A stretch of 64,000 nucleotides of DNA from Mesobacillus jeotgali (lineage in GTDB: Bacteria; Bacillota; Bacilli; Bacillales; Cytobacillaceae), in the NCBI RefSeq assembly GCF_014856545.2, contig NZ_CP109811.1, positions 1,668,001-1,732,000 of the forward strand, read 5' to 3'. Each line of letters opens with the position of its first letter. Positions within the stretch are counted from its first letter, which is position 1. A program made the translations under genes and the position numbers. Positions 29,237-42,104 of the stretch are shown here, piece by piece. The notes beneath the pieces are model-generated. The model searched no databases, was not told the DNA's origin, and saw nothing but the letters and a program-made list of their open reading frames with translations.

Positions 29237-32200
29237 AGATGTTAACAGTATATTAGTCATAGGATCAGGACCGATCATCATCGGCCAGGCAGCAGAATTC
29301 GATTATGCAGGCACACAGGCATGCATCGCACTGCGTGAAGAAGGCTATAAGGTCATCCTCGTCAATTCGAACCCTGCAACCATCATGACTGACACGGAAA
29401 TTGCAGATGTGGTATACATAGAGCCGCTTACTCTTGAGTTTGTGGCAAGGATCATCCGCAAAGAGCGTCCGGATGCCATCCTGCCGACTCTTGGCGGACA
29501 GACAGGACTTAACCTTGCAGTCGAACTGGCTAAATCAGGTGTTTTGGATGAATGTGGCGTGAAGATTCTCGGAACAAAGCTAGAAGCGATCAACCAGGCG
29601 GAGGACAGAGAGTTATTCAGGGACTTGATGAACGAGCTCGGACAGCCGGTCCCAGACAGCGACATCATTCACAATCTAGAAGAGGCTTATACTTTTGTGG
29701 AGAGAGTCGGATATCCAGTGATTGTCCGCCCTGCTTTTACAATGGGAGGCACTGGTGGAGGCATCTGCAGCAACGAAAAAGAATTGATTGAGATCGTAAC
29801 GAGCGGCATAAAAAACAGTCCTGTAGGACAATGTTTGCTTGAAAAGAGCATTGCCGGGTTCAAGGAAATTGAATATGAAGTAATGCGTGACAGCAATGAT
29901 AACGCCATCGTCGTCTGCAATATGGAAAACTTCGATCCGGTAGGTGTCCATACAGGGGATTCCATCGTCGTGGCGCCAAGCCAGACTCTGAGTGACCGTG
30001 AATACCAGCTGCTTAGGAATGCCAGCCTGAAAATCATCAGGGCCCTGAAGATCGAAGGCGGCTGCAATGTTCAGCTTGCACTTGACCCTGACAGCTTTAA
30101 CTACTATGTAATCGAAGTGAATCCGCGGGTAAGCCGATCCTCTGCCCTGGCATCAAAAGCTACGGGCTATCCAATTGCCAAGCTGGCAGCTAAAATCGCT
30201 GTTGGTTTGACACTCGATGAAATGCTGAATCCGGTTACGGGGAAGACATATGCCTGCTTTGAACCTGCACTGGATTATGTTGTAACAAAAATTCCACGTT
30301 GGCCATTCGATAAATTTGAATCAGCGAACCGGACACTTGGAACGCAAATGAAAGCAACTGGCGAAGTTATGGCAATCGGCCGGACTTTCGAAGAGTCGCT
30401 GCTTAAAGCGATTCGTTCGCTTGAAGCTGATGTGATCCACCTTTCTTTGAATAATCAAAGTGAAATTAACGATGAATTGCTTGAGAAGAGAATTCGCAAG
30501 GCCGGTGACGAGAGGTTATTTTACCTTGCAGAGGCGATCAGAAGAGGGATTTCAATCGAAACTCTTCACAGCTGGAGCAAGATCGATTTATTCTTCCTTC
30601 ATAAATTAGAGAGATTAATAGCTTTTGAGCAGGAGCTTTCTGAAAAGAAGTTTGACCTGGAAACAGCAAAGTCAGCAAAGCGCAAAGGCTTTTCAGATAA
30701 GGTAATTGCTGAACTGTGGAACGTGGAAGAACAGGAAGTATATCAGTGGCGGATTGAGAACAGCCTGACCCCTGTATTTAAAATGGTCGATACTTGTGCC
30801 GCTGAGTTCGAATCAGAGACTCCATATTTCTATAGCACATATGAGGAAGAAAATGAATCAGTTGTGACAGGAAGGGAAAGCGTCATTGTACTGGGGTCCG
30901 GGCCGATCAGGATTGGTCAGGGAATCGAATTTGATTACGCTACCGTCCATTCCGTGAAAGCCATCAAAGAAGCGGGCTACGAGGCCATTATCGTCAATAA
31001 CAATCCTGAAACGGTCTCTACTGATTTTAGCATCTCTGATAAATTGTACTTTGAACCTTTGACGATTGAGGATGTCATGAACATTATCAATCTCGAAAAA
31101 CCAATTGGAGCAGTGGTCCAATTTGGCGGGCAAACTGCGATCAACCTGGCATCGAAGCTTGTCGACAGGGGAGTGAAGATTCTCGGAACAAGCCTGGAAG
31201 ATCTGGATCGGGCTGAGGACCGTGACAAGTTTGAACAGGCACTATCCGGCCTGCAAATCCCGCTTCCAAAAGGCAGTACAGCAAAATCAGTAAAAGAAGC
31301 AGCGTTGATTGCATCAGAAATCGGCTACCCAGTTCTTGTGCGTCCATCCTATGTACTCGGCGGCAGGGCAATGGAGATAGTCTATAAGGAAGAAGAACTT
31401 CTGCATTATATGAAAAACGCGGTAAAGATCAACCCTGAATATCCTGTGCTGATCGACCGTTATCTGACTGGGAAAGAAGTAGAGGTCGATGCGATATCCG
31501 ATGGGGAAAACGTATTGATACCGGGCATTATGGAACATATTGAAAGAGCGGGTGTCCATTCGGGGGATTCGATCGGTGTCTATCCGCCTCAAAGCCTCAG
31601 TGAGGAAGTAAAACAAAAGCTAGTAAACTATACGATTGATCTTGCTAAAGGGCTGAATATTGTCGGTCTGCTGAATATTCAATATGTCATTGCTGATGAA
31701 GAAGTCTATGTGCTCGAAGTGAACCCTCGCTCCAGCCGTACAGTACCATTTCTGAGCAAAATCACGAACGTGCCAATGGCGAGAATCGCAACTAAGGTCA
31801 TCCTTGGCCAGAGCCTGCAAGCTCAAGGATACGAAACCGGTCTTGTACCTGAACAAGATGGAGTTTTTGTGAAAGTACCGGTGTTCTCGTTTGAAAAATT
31901 GCGTCGGGTTGACATCACACTCGGACCGGAAATGAAGTCTACCGGCGAAGTCATGGGTAAGGATACAACGCTCGAAAAAGCTCTGTATAAAGGCATGATT
32001 GCTGCCGGCATGAAAATCAAGGAGTTTGGTACAGTCCTTCTTACAGTTGCTGATAAGGATAAAGAAGAAACATTGGCATTGGCAAAGAGATTCTCGAACA
32101 TTGGCTATCAATTGATGGCGACAGAAGGAACAGCCAAATACCTGGAGGCTGCCGGCATTAAGGTGAAGACTGTCGGAAAAATCGGTGCTGAAGGACCGAA

Positions 32201-32431
32201 TCTGATCGATGTGATCCGTAAGGGAGAAGCACAGATGGTCATCAACACGCTGACAAAAGGCAAGCAGCCAGAACGTGATGGATTCAGGATCCGCCGAGAA
32301 TCTGTAGAGAATGGTGTGCCATGCCTGACTTCCCTTGATACAGCAAAAGCGATCTTACGAGTCATTGAATCTATGACATTTTCAGCAGATGCACTAAAGC
32401 CGATGGAGCAAGCCAAAGAAGGTGTTTTTTC

Positions 32432-32435
<4 letters not shown>
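29223..32435 (+). CDS. pyrAB: Carbamoyl-phosphate synthase, pyrimidine-specific, large chain
   Basis: The 1070-residue chain makes carbamoyl phosphate from bicarbonate, ammonia and two ATP. It has two homologous halves, each with an ATP-grasp domain: the first begins [28 protein letters not shown] sequence near residue 8, the second [24 protein letters not shown] near residue 555. Each half repeats an [40 protein letters not shown] motif. An oligomerisation region lies between them, and an MGS-like allosteric domain closes the chain (about 930-1060). It is of typical length (about 1071). ATG 29223 follows AAAAAGGAGG. Confidence 0.98.
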
Positions 32436-34821
<2,386 letters not shown>

Positions 34822-34825
<4 letters not shown>

Positions 34826-35457
34826 AAAGAGAAATAGCAGAAGCATTGCTTGAAATCGAAGCTGTCAGCTTACAGCCTGAAAATCCATTTACATGGTCTT
34901 CCGGACTGAAGTCGCCGATTTACTGTGATAACCGACTCACTCTGTCTTTTCCTCCCATCCGCAGAAGAGTGGCTGAAGGGCTGAAGAGCTTGATTGTTGA
35001 ACACTTTCCAGAAGCTGAGATGATCGCGGGAACGGCTACTGCTGGGATACCTCATGCCGCCTGGGTCAGCGAACTGCTTGATTTACCTATGACTTATGTA
35101 CGCTCGAAAGCAAAGGGACACGGAAAAGGGAATCAAATCGAAGGAAAGGTGACTCAAGGCCAAAAGGTCGTTGTTGTCGAAGATTTAATCTCAACTGGAG
35201 GCAGCGTCATTGAGGCGGTCGAGGCATTGCGAGAAGCAGGCTGCGTAGTACTTGGAGTTGTTTCGATTTTTACATATGAACTAGAAAAAGGCAAGCAGCA
35301 GCTGGATTCTGCAAATATCTCAGCACACTCACTGACTGACTTCACAACTCTTGCTAACCTGGCAGAGGAAAAAGGACTTATCACTAAAGAAAGTCTTGAT
35401 AGCCTTGCAGAATGGCGCAAAAATCCATCAGAATGGGGAACCGCCAAAAATATTTGA
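34822..35457 (+). CDS. pyrE: Orotate phosphoribosyltransferase
   Basis: PyrE joins orotate and PRPP to give OMP. It is a 211-residue type I PRTase with [16 protein letters not shown] near the start, the hood-loop Lys/Arg in [16 protein letters not shown], and the PRPP motif [20 protein letters not shown] near residue 119. ATG 34822 overlaps the pyrF stop as ATGA and has AAAGGTG upstream. The frame from 34804 is inside pyrF and is not used. It is the last gene of the operon. Confidence 0.97.
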
Positions 35458-35462
35458 CTGAG

Positions 35463-35486
35463 AGCAGCCTATTGGCTGCTTTTTCT
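35463..35486 (+). terminator. Rho-independent terminator of the pyr operon
   Basis: AGCAGCC pairs with GGCTGCT around TATT and is followed by TTTTCT, directly after the pyrE stop. Confidence 0.88.
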
Positions 35487-35567
35487 ACTTTAGTAAAATA
35501 TGGTTAAATTTATAGATAGGATGTGATAAAATTAAAAAGTGGAATTTTCTGATAACGAGGTGCTAAT

Positions 35568-36068
35568 GTGAAGAAAATAATCGGAATTATAGCAATCATG
35601 GCTGGTTTTAGTCTTTTAAGTGCATTTGTGGTTCCGGGTTTAGCAGATAAGCTTCAATCCAAAAAGGCTGCAAAACATGTTTTAGAAAATTTGGTAGAAC
35701 AAAATTACGAAGCAGCGTTTGATGGGATTCATTTTTATGATGTTGCATCTGATTTATCTCCAACCATCCCCTATGGAGAGGCAAAAAAAGTTTGGAGTAA
35801 ACGGGTTCAGTCTTTAAAAAAGAACGGCACTTATCTAGTTGACTATAAAAATCTTTATGTGGAGCTGGATGATACATACCCGACTGGAAAAGTGGATTTG
35901 GTTATGATGATCAATGGTAAGGAAAAGTATCTTGAAGATGTATCACTGTGGTTTGGGTTTCAGGACAGAAAATGGGGGCTTGGGAATTTACACGACTTCA
36001 TAAATACAGATCAAGAGGAAGATTGGGAAAAAGCCCTAAGCGGAAATGTTGCCGCCCCTAAAGAATAG
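35568..36068 (+). CDS. Small membrane-anchored or secreted protein of unknown function
   Basis: I do not recognise a family. The 166 residues begin with a positively charged, hydrophobic signal or anchor (KKIIGIIAIMAGFSLLSAFVVPGL, about residues 2-25) and no lipobox Cys. A mixed soluble domain follows, starting AAKHVLENLVEQNYEAAFDGI, which resembles the opening of DUF4878/NTF2-like stress lipoproteins only loosely. It contains no Cys. The GTG start at 35568 follows ACGAGGTG. The gene has its own terminator. B. subtilis has cysH-type genes in this place, so it belongs to a variable locus. Confidence 0.75.
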   Translation: MKKIIGIIAIMAGFSLLSAFVVPGLADKLQSKKAAKHVLENLVEQNYEAAFDGIHFYDVASDLSPTIPYGEAKKVWSKRVQSLKKNGTYLVDYKNLYVELDDTYPTGKVDLVMMINGKEKYLEDVSLWFGFQDRKWGLGNLHDFINTDQEEDWEKALSGNVAAPKE

Positions 36069-36080
36069 TTATGAACGGAA

Positions 36081-36109
36081 GTGTATCCTGGAGCAGGGTG
36101 CACTTTTTC
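36081..36109 (+). terminator. Terminator after the 35.6-kb hypothetical gene
   Basis: GTGTATCCT pairs with AGGGTGCAC (two G-T pairs) around GGAGC, followed by TTTTTCT, 12 bases past the stop. Confidence 0.75.
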
Positions 36110-36257
36110 TATCGGGGTAAAAAAAGAATTAAAGTTTAACAACTTTTAAGGGTTAACCTGTTGGCATGCAACTTAATAAGTGTGTTTCAATATAATTATA
36201 AGCCTTACTGCAATAATGCCAGGTATATAAATTTTATATAGTAGGAGGAAAAGACTC

Positions 36258-36905
36258 ATGGAACAGGTCATACAGTTGCTGAAAAATATTGATAGCAGTC
36301 TCCACTACTATATTGATGAATATGGGGCAGCCATTTATATTATGTTGTTTTTGATTGTCTACTTTAAAACGGCTTTTGTAATCCTGACATTTTTGCCAGG
36401 CGATTCAATGGTCTTCGCGAGCGGTACTCTGGCGGCTGCCGGAGATTTAGATTTTAAAATCTTGTTTATGCTTTTTGCTGCTGCAACTATTTTGGGTGAC
36501 AGCCAGAATTTCTTCATCGGGAAACAGCTCGGGAAGTTAAACTCCGAAAACCGTTTTCTATACCGTTTAACATCAGATAAATCGATTGGCAAGGCGAAGG
36601 TTTTTTTGTCTGACTATGGAAGGGTAGCCATTACCTCTTCACGGTTTGTCCCGCTCATGAGAACCTCTGTACCATTTGTTTCAGGATACACAGGATATGA
36701 GTTTAAATCATTCTTAAGCTACAACCTTATTGGTGGATTGATGTGGACAGCCTTCTGGCTGACAGCAGGATTTCTACTCGGTAATATTGCCTGGGTAGAG
36801 AATAACTTATTCCTCACATTGTTGATGGTTTCTTCTACTGCTTTTATTCCTGCAATTATTGGTTTTGTAAAACAATATAAAAAAAGGAAAGAGGCAGTAG
36901 CCTGA
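36258..36905 (+). CDS. DedA-family (VTT domain) membrane protein
   Basis: The 215-residue protein has about five hydrophobic stretches. Marks of the DedA/VTT superfamily are the LPGDSMVFASGTLAA motif near residue 48, GDSQNFFIGKQLG, and RFVPLMRTSVPFVSGYTGYEF near residue 134 with its conserved Arg. Members act as flippases or transporters for undecaprenyl phosphate or phospholipids; which substrate applies here cannot be told. The start is ATG 36258 behind TAGGAGGAA. It stands alone between two terminators. Bacilli carry several paralogues, so no gene symbol is given. Confidence 0.9.
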   Translation: MEQVIQLLKNIDSSLHYYIDEYGAAIYIMLFLIVYFKTAFVILTFLPGDSMVFASGTLAAAGDLDFKILFMLFAAATILGDSQNFFIGKQLGKLNSENRFLYRLTSDKSIGKAKVFLSDYGRVAITSSRFVPLMRTSVPFVSGYTGYEFKSFLSYNLIGGLMWTAFWLTAGFLLGNIAWVENNLFLTLLMVSSTAFIPAIIGFVKQYKKRKEAVA

Positions 36906-36942
36906 TAGGCTGATGGAAATTTGTGAGAGGAACAGCTAAAGT

Positions 36943-36984
36943 AAAACCCGCCGGTAGAACTGAATACCAGGCGGGTTTCTTGTT
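36943..36984 (+). terminator. Terminator after the DedA gene
   Basis: AAACCCGCC pairs with GGCGGGTTT, extended inside by GGTA/TACC, and followed by CTTGTTT. Confidence 0.8.
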
Positions 36985-37040
36985 TCGTAGGAAATTATAA
37001 AATTATTTAGTTGTGGATAACTACATGTAATTTTTTTAAT

Positions 37041-37157
37041 CCAGCTCCAGCGCCTAGCCCCTCGAGTCGCTTCGGTCCGCCCAATGAAGTCAAAGAACGA
37101 CTTCACCGGTCGGCCCTCCAGCGCTTGTCGGGGCTGAACGAGGTGCTTGCGCTTTTT
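37041..37157 (+). repeat. Interspersed imperfect palindrome, family A, copy 2
   Basis: Nearly identical to 11267-11386 apart from scattered substitutions, and in the same orientation. It has AGCGCCTAGCCCC near the start, the GAAGTC...GACTTC central hairpin, then GGGGCT and a degenerate closing arm GAGGTGCTTGCGC. It ends 8 bases from the stop of rqcH, which is on the other strand. Confidence 0.87.
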
Positions 37158-37164
37158 GTTCAGT

Positions 37165-38873
37165 TTACTGTTTCAATTTCAGAATCATATCTTCATCCGG
37201 TGTCACGTATACGGTCTGTTGCTGTTCGTAAATGACAAACCCTGGCTTTGCGCCGGCTGGCTTCTTCACATGTCGCACCTTTGTGAAGTCGACAGGGACG
37301 GAACTTGAATTACGTGCTTTGCTGAAGTAAGCCGCAATCTTTGCTGCCTCGATAATGGTTTCTTCTGCTGGCTCTTTGCTGCGGATGACCACGTGGGATC
37401 CGGGGATATCTTTTGTGTGAAGCCATATTTCATCCCGGGCTGCCACCTTATTTGTTAAGTAATCATTTTGCTTATTATTTTTTCCGACGAGTATTTCTGT
37501 TTCATTGGTAGATCGGTATTTTTCAAGCTGCGGCTTCAGGTTTTGTTTATTTTTATTACCTTTTTTCTGCCGGGCCCGAATATATCCACCCTCAATCAAT
37601 TCTTCCCTGATTTCTTCGATATCTTTTGGCGATGCAGCCTCTACCTGTTGCAGGAGAGCATCGAAATAAGAAACCTCGGCTTTTGCTATTTCAATTTGTT
37701 CTTTGACAATATTCACAGAGTTCTTTGCCTTTTGATATTTGGTGAAGTATCTCTGGGCGTTTTCCGAAGGTGTTTTCCGCGGCTCCAGCGGAATTGTGAT
37801 GGTAGCTCCGTCTTCATCATAATAATTAACAACGGTAATTTCCTTCATGCCTTTTTCGGCCATAAAAATGTTAGCGGTCAGCAGCTCTCCGAATAATTGA
37901 TACTGCTCAGCTTTTTTTGCATCTTCAAGAGTCGTTTCCAGCTTTTTGATTTTCTTCTCATTTTTCTCTTTTTCATTTGCAATCAGTCTTTCGAGATCAT
38001 TGCCCTGCTGCTTGACCCGGTCACGTTCTGCTTTGCCAAAATAATAACGATCGAGCAGGCTGCTCAGGGACTCAAAGGACTTTGCTTCTCCCTTCAGGTG
38101 CTCAAGCGGAATCAGGTAAAAGGCTTCTTTATTGCTTCCATTTGTGATCGAAGGTTTATACCGATGTTGCCTGAGCTCATCCATCACTGATAAAAAGGCC
38201 TTTGGAATAGTTGTGCGGTTTGCAAGTCCAGCTTTAAAGACTATTTCCCTCGCCAGTACCGGTGACACACCGGCAAAACTTGAAACTAGCTGCTTATCAA
38301 TTTTTCCAGCGTTAAAATCAATAAATCTCAAGACATCTTCTTCCTGTGCCTCGAATGGATTCATTTTTTCCTGCTGCGGAGGCATTACGTACTCTTGCCC
38401 GGCATGATGGCCCTGTGTGTATTCACGGCAAATGAAACATGCTTGATGCTATCGAGAATCATGTTTCTTTGTTTATCGACGATGATTATATTGCTGTGGC
38501 GTCCCATGATTTCGACGATCAATTGTTTGTAGGAGATATCGCCGATTTCATTTCTGCCTTTTATTTCAAAAATAATCATCCGGTCAAGGCCGGCCTGTTG
38601 GATGTCTTCTATGATCGACCCTTCAAGGTGCTTGCGCAGCAGCATACAGAACATTGGCGGCTCATTGGGGTTATCATATTGCTCATTTGTGATCTGGACT
38701 CTGGCGTAGCTCGGGTGAGCAGACAAAAGGAGCTTATGGTTAACTCCGTTTGCCCTCACAGCCAGAATTATTTCATTTTTATAAGGCTGGTGGATTTTAT
38801 TGATTCGTCCCCCTTTAAGAAGGGTGGAAAATTCGTTTGTGATGGCTCTTGTAAACAATCCGTCAAATGACAT
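37165..38873 (-). CDS. rqcH: Ribosome quality control factor RqcH (NFACT family; frameshifted)
   Basis: RqcH binds stalled 50S subunits carrying peptidyl-tRNA and adds C-terminal alanine tails. The N-terminal part (from ATG at 38873, [13 protein letters not shown]) has the NFACT-N motifs [21 protein letters not shown] with the conserved Asp-Arg, and MGRHSNIII. The C-terminal part has the coiled coils and the NFACT-R domain with [14 protein letters not shown]. The gene is read as two frames (38873-38385 and 38385-37165). Adding one base at the lone G at 38397 (minus strand GGC to GGCC) joins them as [10 protein letters not shown], giving 569 residues against about 572 in B. subtilis YloA. It is divergent from the Ca2+ ATPase gene. 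Confidence 0.93.
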
Positions 38874-38904
38874 GTAAAATACATCCTTTTCTATTTATCT
38901 GAAG

Positions 38905-39092
38905 CCTTGTCGAGGCTGATCAAGGCGCTTCCACTTTTCTTTATCTAGCTCCAGCGCCTAGCCCCTCGAGTCGCTTGTCTAGTGTCGCCTCCTAGAAACT
39001 CCGAAACTTCAACTTCGCCGTCAGAAGCAAAAAGCGCTTCTTTGTCGGAGTCTCCAGTTTCTGCGTTTCTGGACAGTCGCCTTCGCTTTTCT
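38905..39092 (+). repeat. Mosaic palindromic repeat: family A halves plus a family B hairpin
   Basis: 38905-38942 is a degenerate 3' half of family A (CTTGTCGAGGCTGATCAAGG). 38944-38976 is a 5' half of family A (TCTAGCTCCAGCGCCTAGCC onward to TCGAGTCGCTT). It runs straight into a different palindrome, 38977-39092. That one has arms TAGAAAC/GTTTCTG and CTCCGA/TCGGAG and a central GAAGC-AAAAA-GCGCTTC loop. It fills most of the 307-base rqcH-ATPase spacer. Confidence 0.8.
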
Positions 39093-39180
39093 ATTCTATA
39101 AACATCTTATCATTTTTTTGGACAGGGCTGAATAAGCTTTCTTTAGAGTAGGACAAACAAGGAGGAAGTGTGATGGCCCC

Positions 39181-41870
39181 ATGAAGTTCCATGAGATGAA
39201 TGAAAATGAAATAGCTAGTGCCTTAAGAACAGATTTTACAGAAGGATTGGAAGAAAAGGAAGTAAAACGCAGACGTGATCAGCATGGATATAACGCATTG
39301 GCCGAGGGGGAGAAACAATCGGCCCTGTTATTATTCTTCAGCCAGTTTAAGGATTTCATGGTATTGGTGCTCCTTGCAGCTACGTTGATATCAGGACTCC
39401 TCGGAGAAATGGTCGATGCGATTGCCATCATAGCCATTGTTCTTGTAAATGGTATTTTAGGGTTTTTCCAGGAAAGAAAGGCGGAAAAATCACTTGATGC
39501 CCTGAAAGAACTTTCCGCTCCGCAAGTCCATGCTTTGCGTGATGGCGAGTGGACAAAGATTCCGTCAAAGGAAGTTGTCCCTGGTGACATTCTTAAATTT
39601 ACAAGCGGGGACAGGATTGGCGCAGATATCCGCTTGATTGAATCCAGGAGCCTGGAAATTGAAGAATCAGCATTGACGGGAGAGTCTGTTCCTGTACAAA
39701 AAAACACAAGTCCGCTGAGGATTCCTAACCCGGGACTGGGTGATATGGAAAATATGGCGTTCATGGGCACGATGGTCACAAGGGGAACTGGAACTGGTGT
39801 TGTCGTTGCTACAGGCATGAAAACTGCGATGGGCCAGATTGCTGACTTGCTGCAGACGGCTGAAGCACAGGAAACCCCACTTCAGCGCAGGCTTGAACAA
39901 TTAGGGAAAATCCTGATAACGGCCGCTCTTTTCCTAACCTTATTGGTAGTAGGAATTGGCGTACTCCAGGGGCATGACCTGTATACAATGTTCCTTGCAG
40001 GGGTCAGTTTGGCAGTTGCCGCCATCCCTGAAGGTCTGCCGGCAATTGTTACTGTTGCGCTGTCACTGGGTGTCCAGAGAATGATCAGAAAGAATGCGAT
40101 CGTCAGAAAGCTTCCTGCGGTGGAGACGCTTGGCTGCGCATCTGTCATTTGTTCTGACAAAACGGGAACGATGACTCAGAACAAAATGACCGTTACCCAT
40201 TTGTGGAGCGGCAATAAAACCTGGACTGTGGATGGTGTGGGATACTCACCAACAGGATTATTCTTTTATAAAGACAAAAGCGTGGATCCTCATAGTGAAA
40301 AGTCATTGCAGCAGCTGCTGACATTTGGGATGCTTGCAATCACGCTGAAATGATTGATAAAGATGGCGAGTACACAATTGATGGTGACCCTACTGAAGGA
40401 GCTCTGCTGGTAGCCGCAATGAAAGCGGGTTACAGGAGAGAAAGCCTGCTGGACCAGTTTGAAATTGTTAACGAGTTCCCTTTCGATTCCAAGCGAAAAA
40501 TGATGAGTATGATCGTGAAGGACAAAACTGGACGGAAATTTGCTGTTGTAAAAGGTGCACCGGATGTCCTGATTGGATTAAGTGATTCAATTCTCTGGGA
40601 TGAAAGGCAGCAGCGCCTGACAAAAGACTTGACTGCTAAAGTCCAGGGGGCGATTGACGAGCTGGCTGGCAACGCATTAAGAACAATTGCCATAGCCTTC
40701 AAACCGATTCCGCAAAACACTGTCGTCCTTCATGAAAATGAAGCCGAAAAAGACCTGGTTTTCATCGGATTGCAGGGTATGATCGACCCGCCGCGACCTG
40801 AGGTGAAAACAGCTGTAAAAGAATGCCGCGACGCAGGTATTAAAACTGTGATGATTACTGGTGACCATGTTATCACTGCGAAGGCGATTGCTAGTCAGTT
40901 AGGGATATTAACCAAAGGCAGCAAAGTCTTAGATGGCAAGGCATTATCCGAGTTGTCTGTTTCAGAGCTAGAGGATGTAGTCGACGATGTTTCGGTTTTT
41001 GCGAGAGTTTCGCCTGAACATAAGCTTAAAATTGTAAAAGCTTTGCAAAATAGAGGGCATATCGTTGCGATGACTGGTGACGGCGTAAATGATGCGCCAG
41101 CCATTAAAGCTGCAGATATAGGAGTGGCTATGGGGATAACAGGTACAGATGTAGCAAAAGAAGCATCTTCCCTCGTACTCCTCGATGATAACTTCGCCAC
41201 AATAAAAGCAGCCATTAAGGAAGGCCGAAACATCTATGAAAATATCAGAAAGTTCATCAGGTACCTCCTGGCTTCCAATGTTGGGGAGATTTTGGTCATG
41301 CTGTTCGCAATGATCCTTGGCTTGCCTCTCCCGCTCGTGCCGATCCAGATCCTCTGGGTGAATCTGGTGACAGATGGCCTCCCTGCGATGGCATTAGGGC
41401 TTGACCAGCCTGAGGATGATGTAATGAAAAGGGATCCGCGCCATCCTAAGGAAGGGGTATTTGCCCGGGGGTTAGGCTGGAAAGTCGTGTCAAGAGGTTT
41501 CCTGATTGGATTGATGACTCTGATTGCATTCATGATAGTCTATAATAGAAATCCGGACGACTTGGTATATGCACAGACCATTGCGTTTACAACACTCGTG
41601 ATGGCACAGTTAATTCACGTATTCGACTGCAGGAGCGAAAAATCAATCTTCGCCCGCAACCCTTTTGAGAACAAATATTTAGTTTGGGCCGTAATTTCTT
41701 CGTTGGCCATGGTCCTTGTTGTGATCTATTCGCCAGTACTGCAGCCAATATTCCACACTGTTCCAATAATGGCGATGGATTGGTTATTGATCCTTGGCTT
41801 ATCGGCAATTCCGACATTTTTGCTTGCGGGAACATTTTTTGCAAGAAAAACAAAGAGAAATATGATATAA
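39181..41870 (+). CDS. yloB: P-type calcium-transporting ATPase YloB (frameshifted)
   Basis: A P2A-type Ca2+ pump of about 896 residues. Features are the actuator TGES loop (ALTGESVPV), membrane motif VAAIPEGLPAIVTVALSLG, phosphorylation site CSDKTGTMTQNK, KGAPDVL, and the hinge MTGDGVNDAPA, with ten membrane segments. The frame breaks at 40353. Adding one T to TT at 40334-40335 gives FGMLCNHAEMIDKDGEY and joins the second frame (to 41870). ATG 39181 is 15 nt from GGAGG, which is too far. ATG 39173 is ideally spaced but out of frame by one base in CCCC (39177-39180), hinting at a second lost base. B. subtilis YloB is expressed in sporulation. Confidence 0.93.
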
Positions 41871-41876
41871 TCCGTT

Positions 41877-41912
41877 AGGTAATAGAGAAGGCTCTATTGC
41901 CTTTCTTTTTTT
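41877..41912 (+). terminator. Rho-independent terminator after the Ca2+ ATPase
   Basis: GGTAATAGAG pairs with CTCTATTGCC around AAGG and is followed by TTTC and a T8 run. Confidence 0.9.
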
Positions 41913-42104
41913 TACTAATGCTCTTTCGTAATCTTTCCTGCATCTACAGCTGAAAAGTTTTATGAAATCCTAAGCTTGGAAGTTCCTTTCGAGGGAAGGA
42001 GCGGAGTTGAAAAAAACATAAATTTAGACATTACATAAATGAATAAGCCTGTTCCACGGGTCTACAGGAAACTCGACTTTTTAGAAAGAATGGATGTGTC
42101 TGAA

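Noticed and set aside
31620..32111. Minus-strand 163-codon frame in pyrAB
   Set aside because: Shadow of a highly conserved ATP-grasp coding region.
35460..39180. Insertion sequence or genomic island between pyrE and the Ca2+ ATPase
   Set aside because: No transposase, integrase or tRNA is present; only short repeats and two ordinary chromosomal-type genes.
39181..41870. Two separate genes for the Ca2+ ATPase halves
   Set aside because: Neither half alone has all P-type motifs, and one base joins them without loss of conserved sequence.
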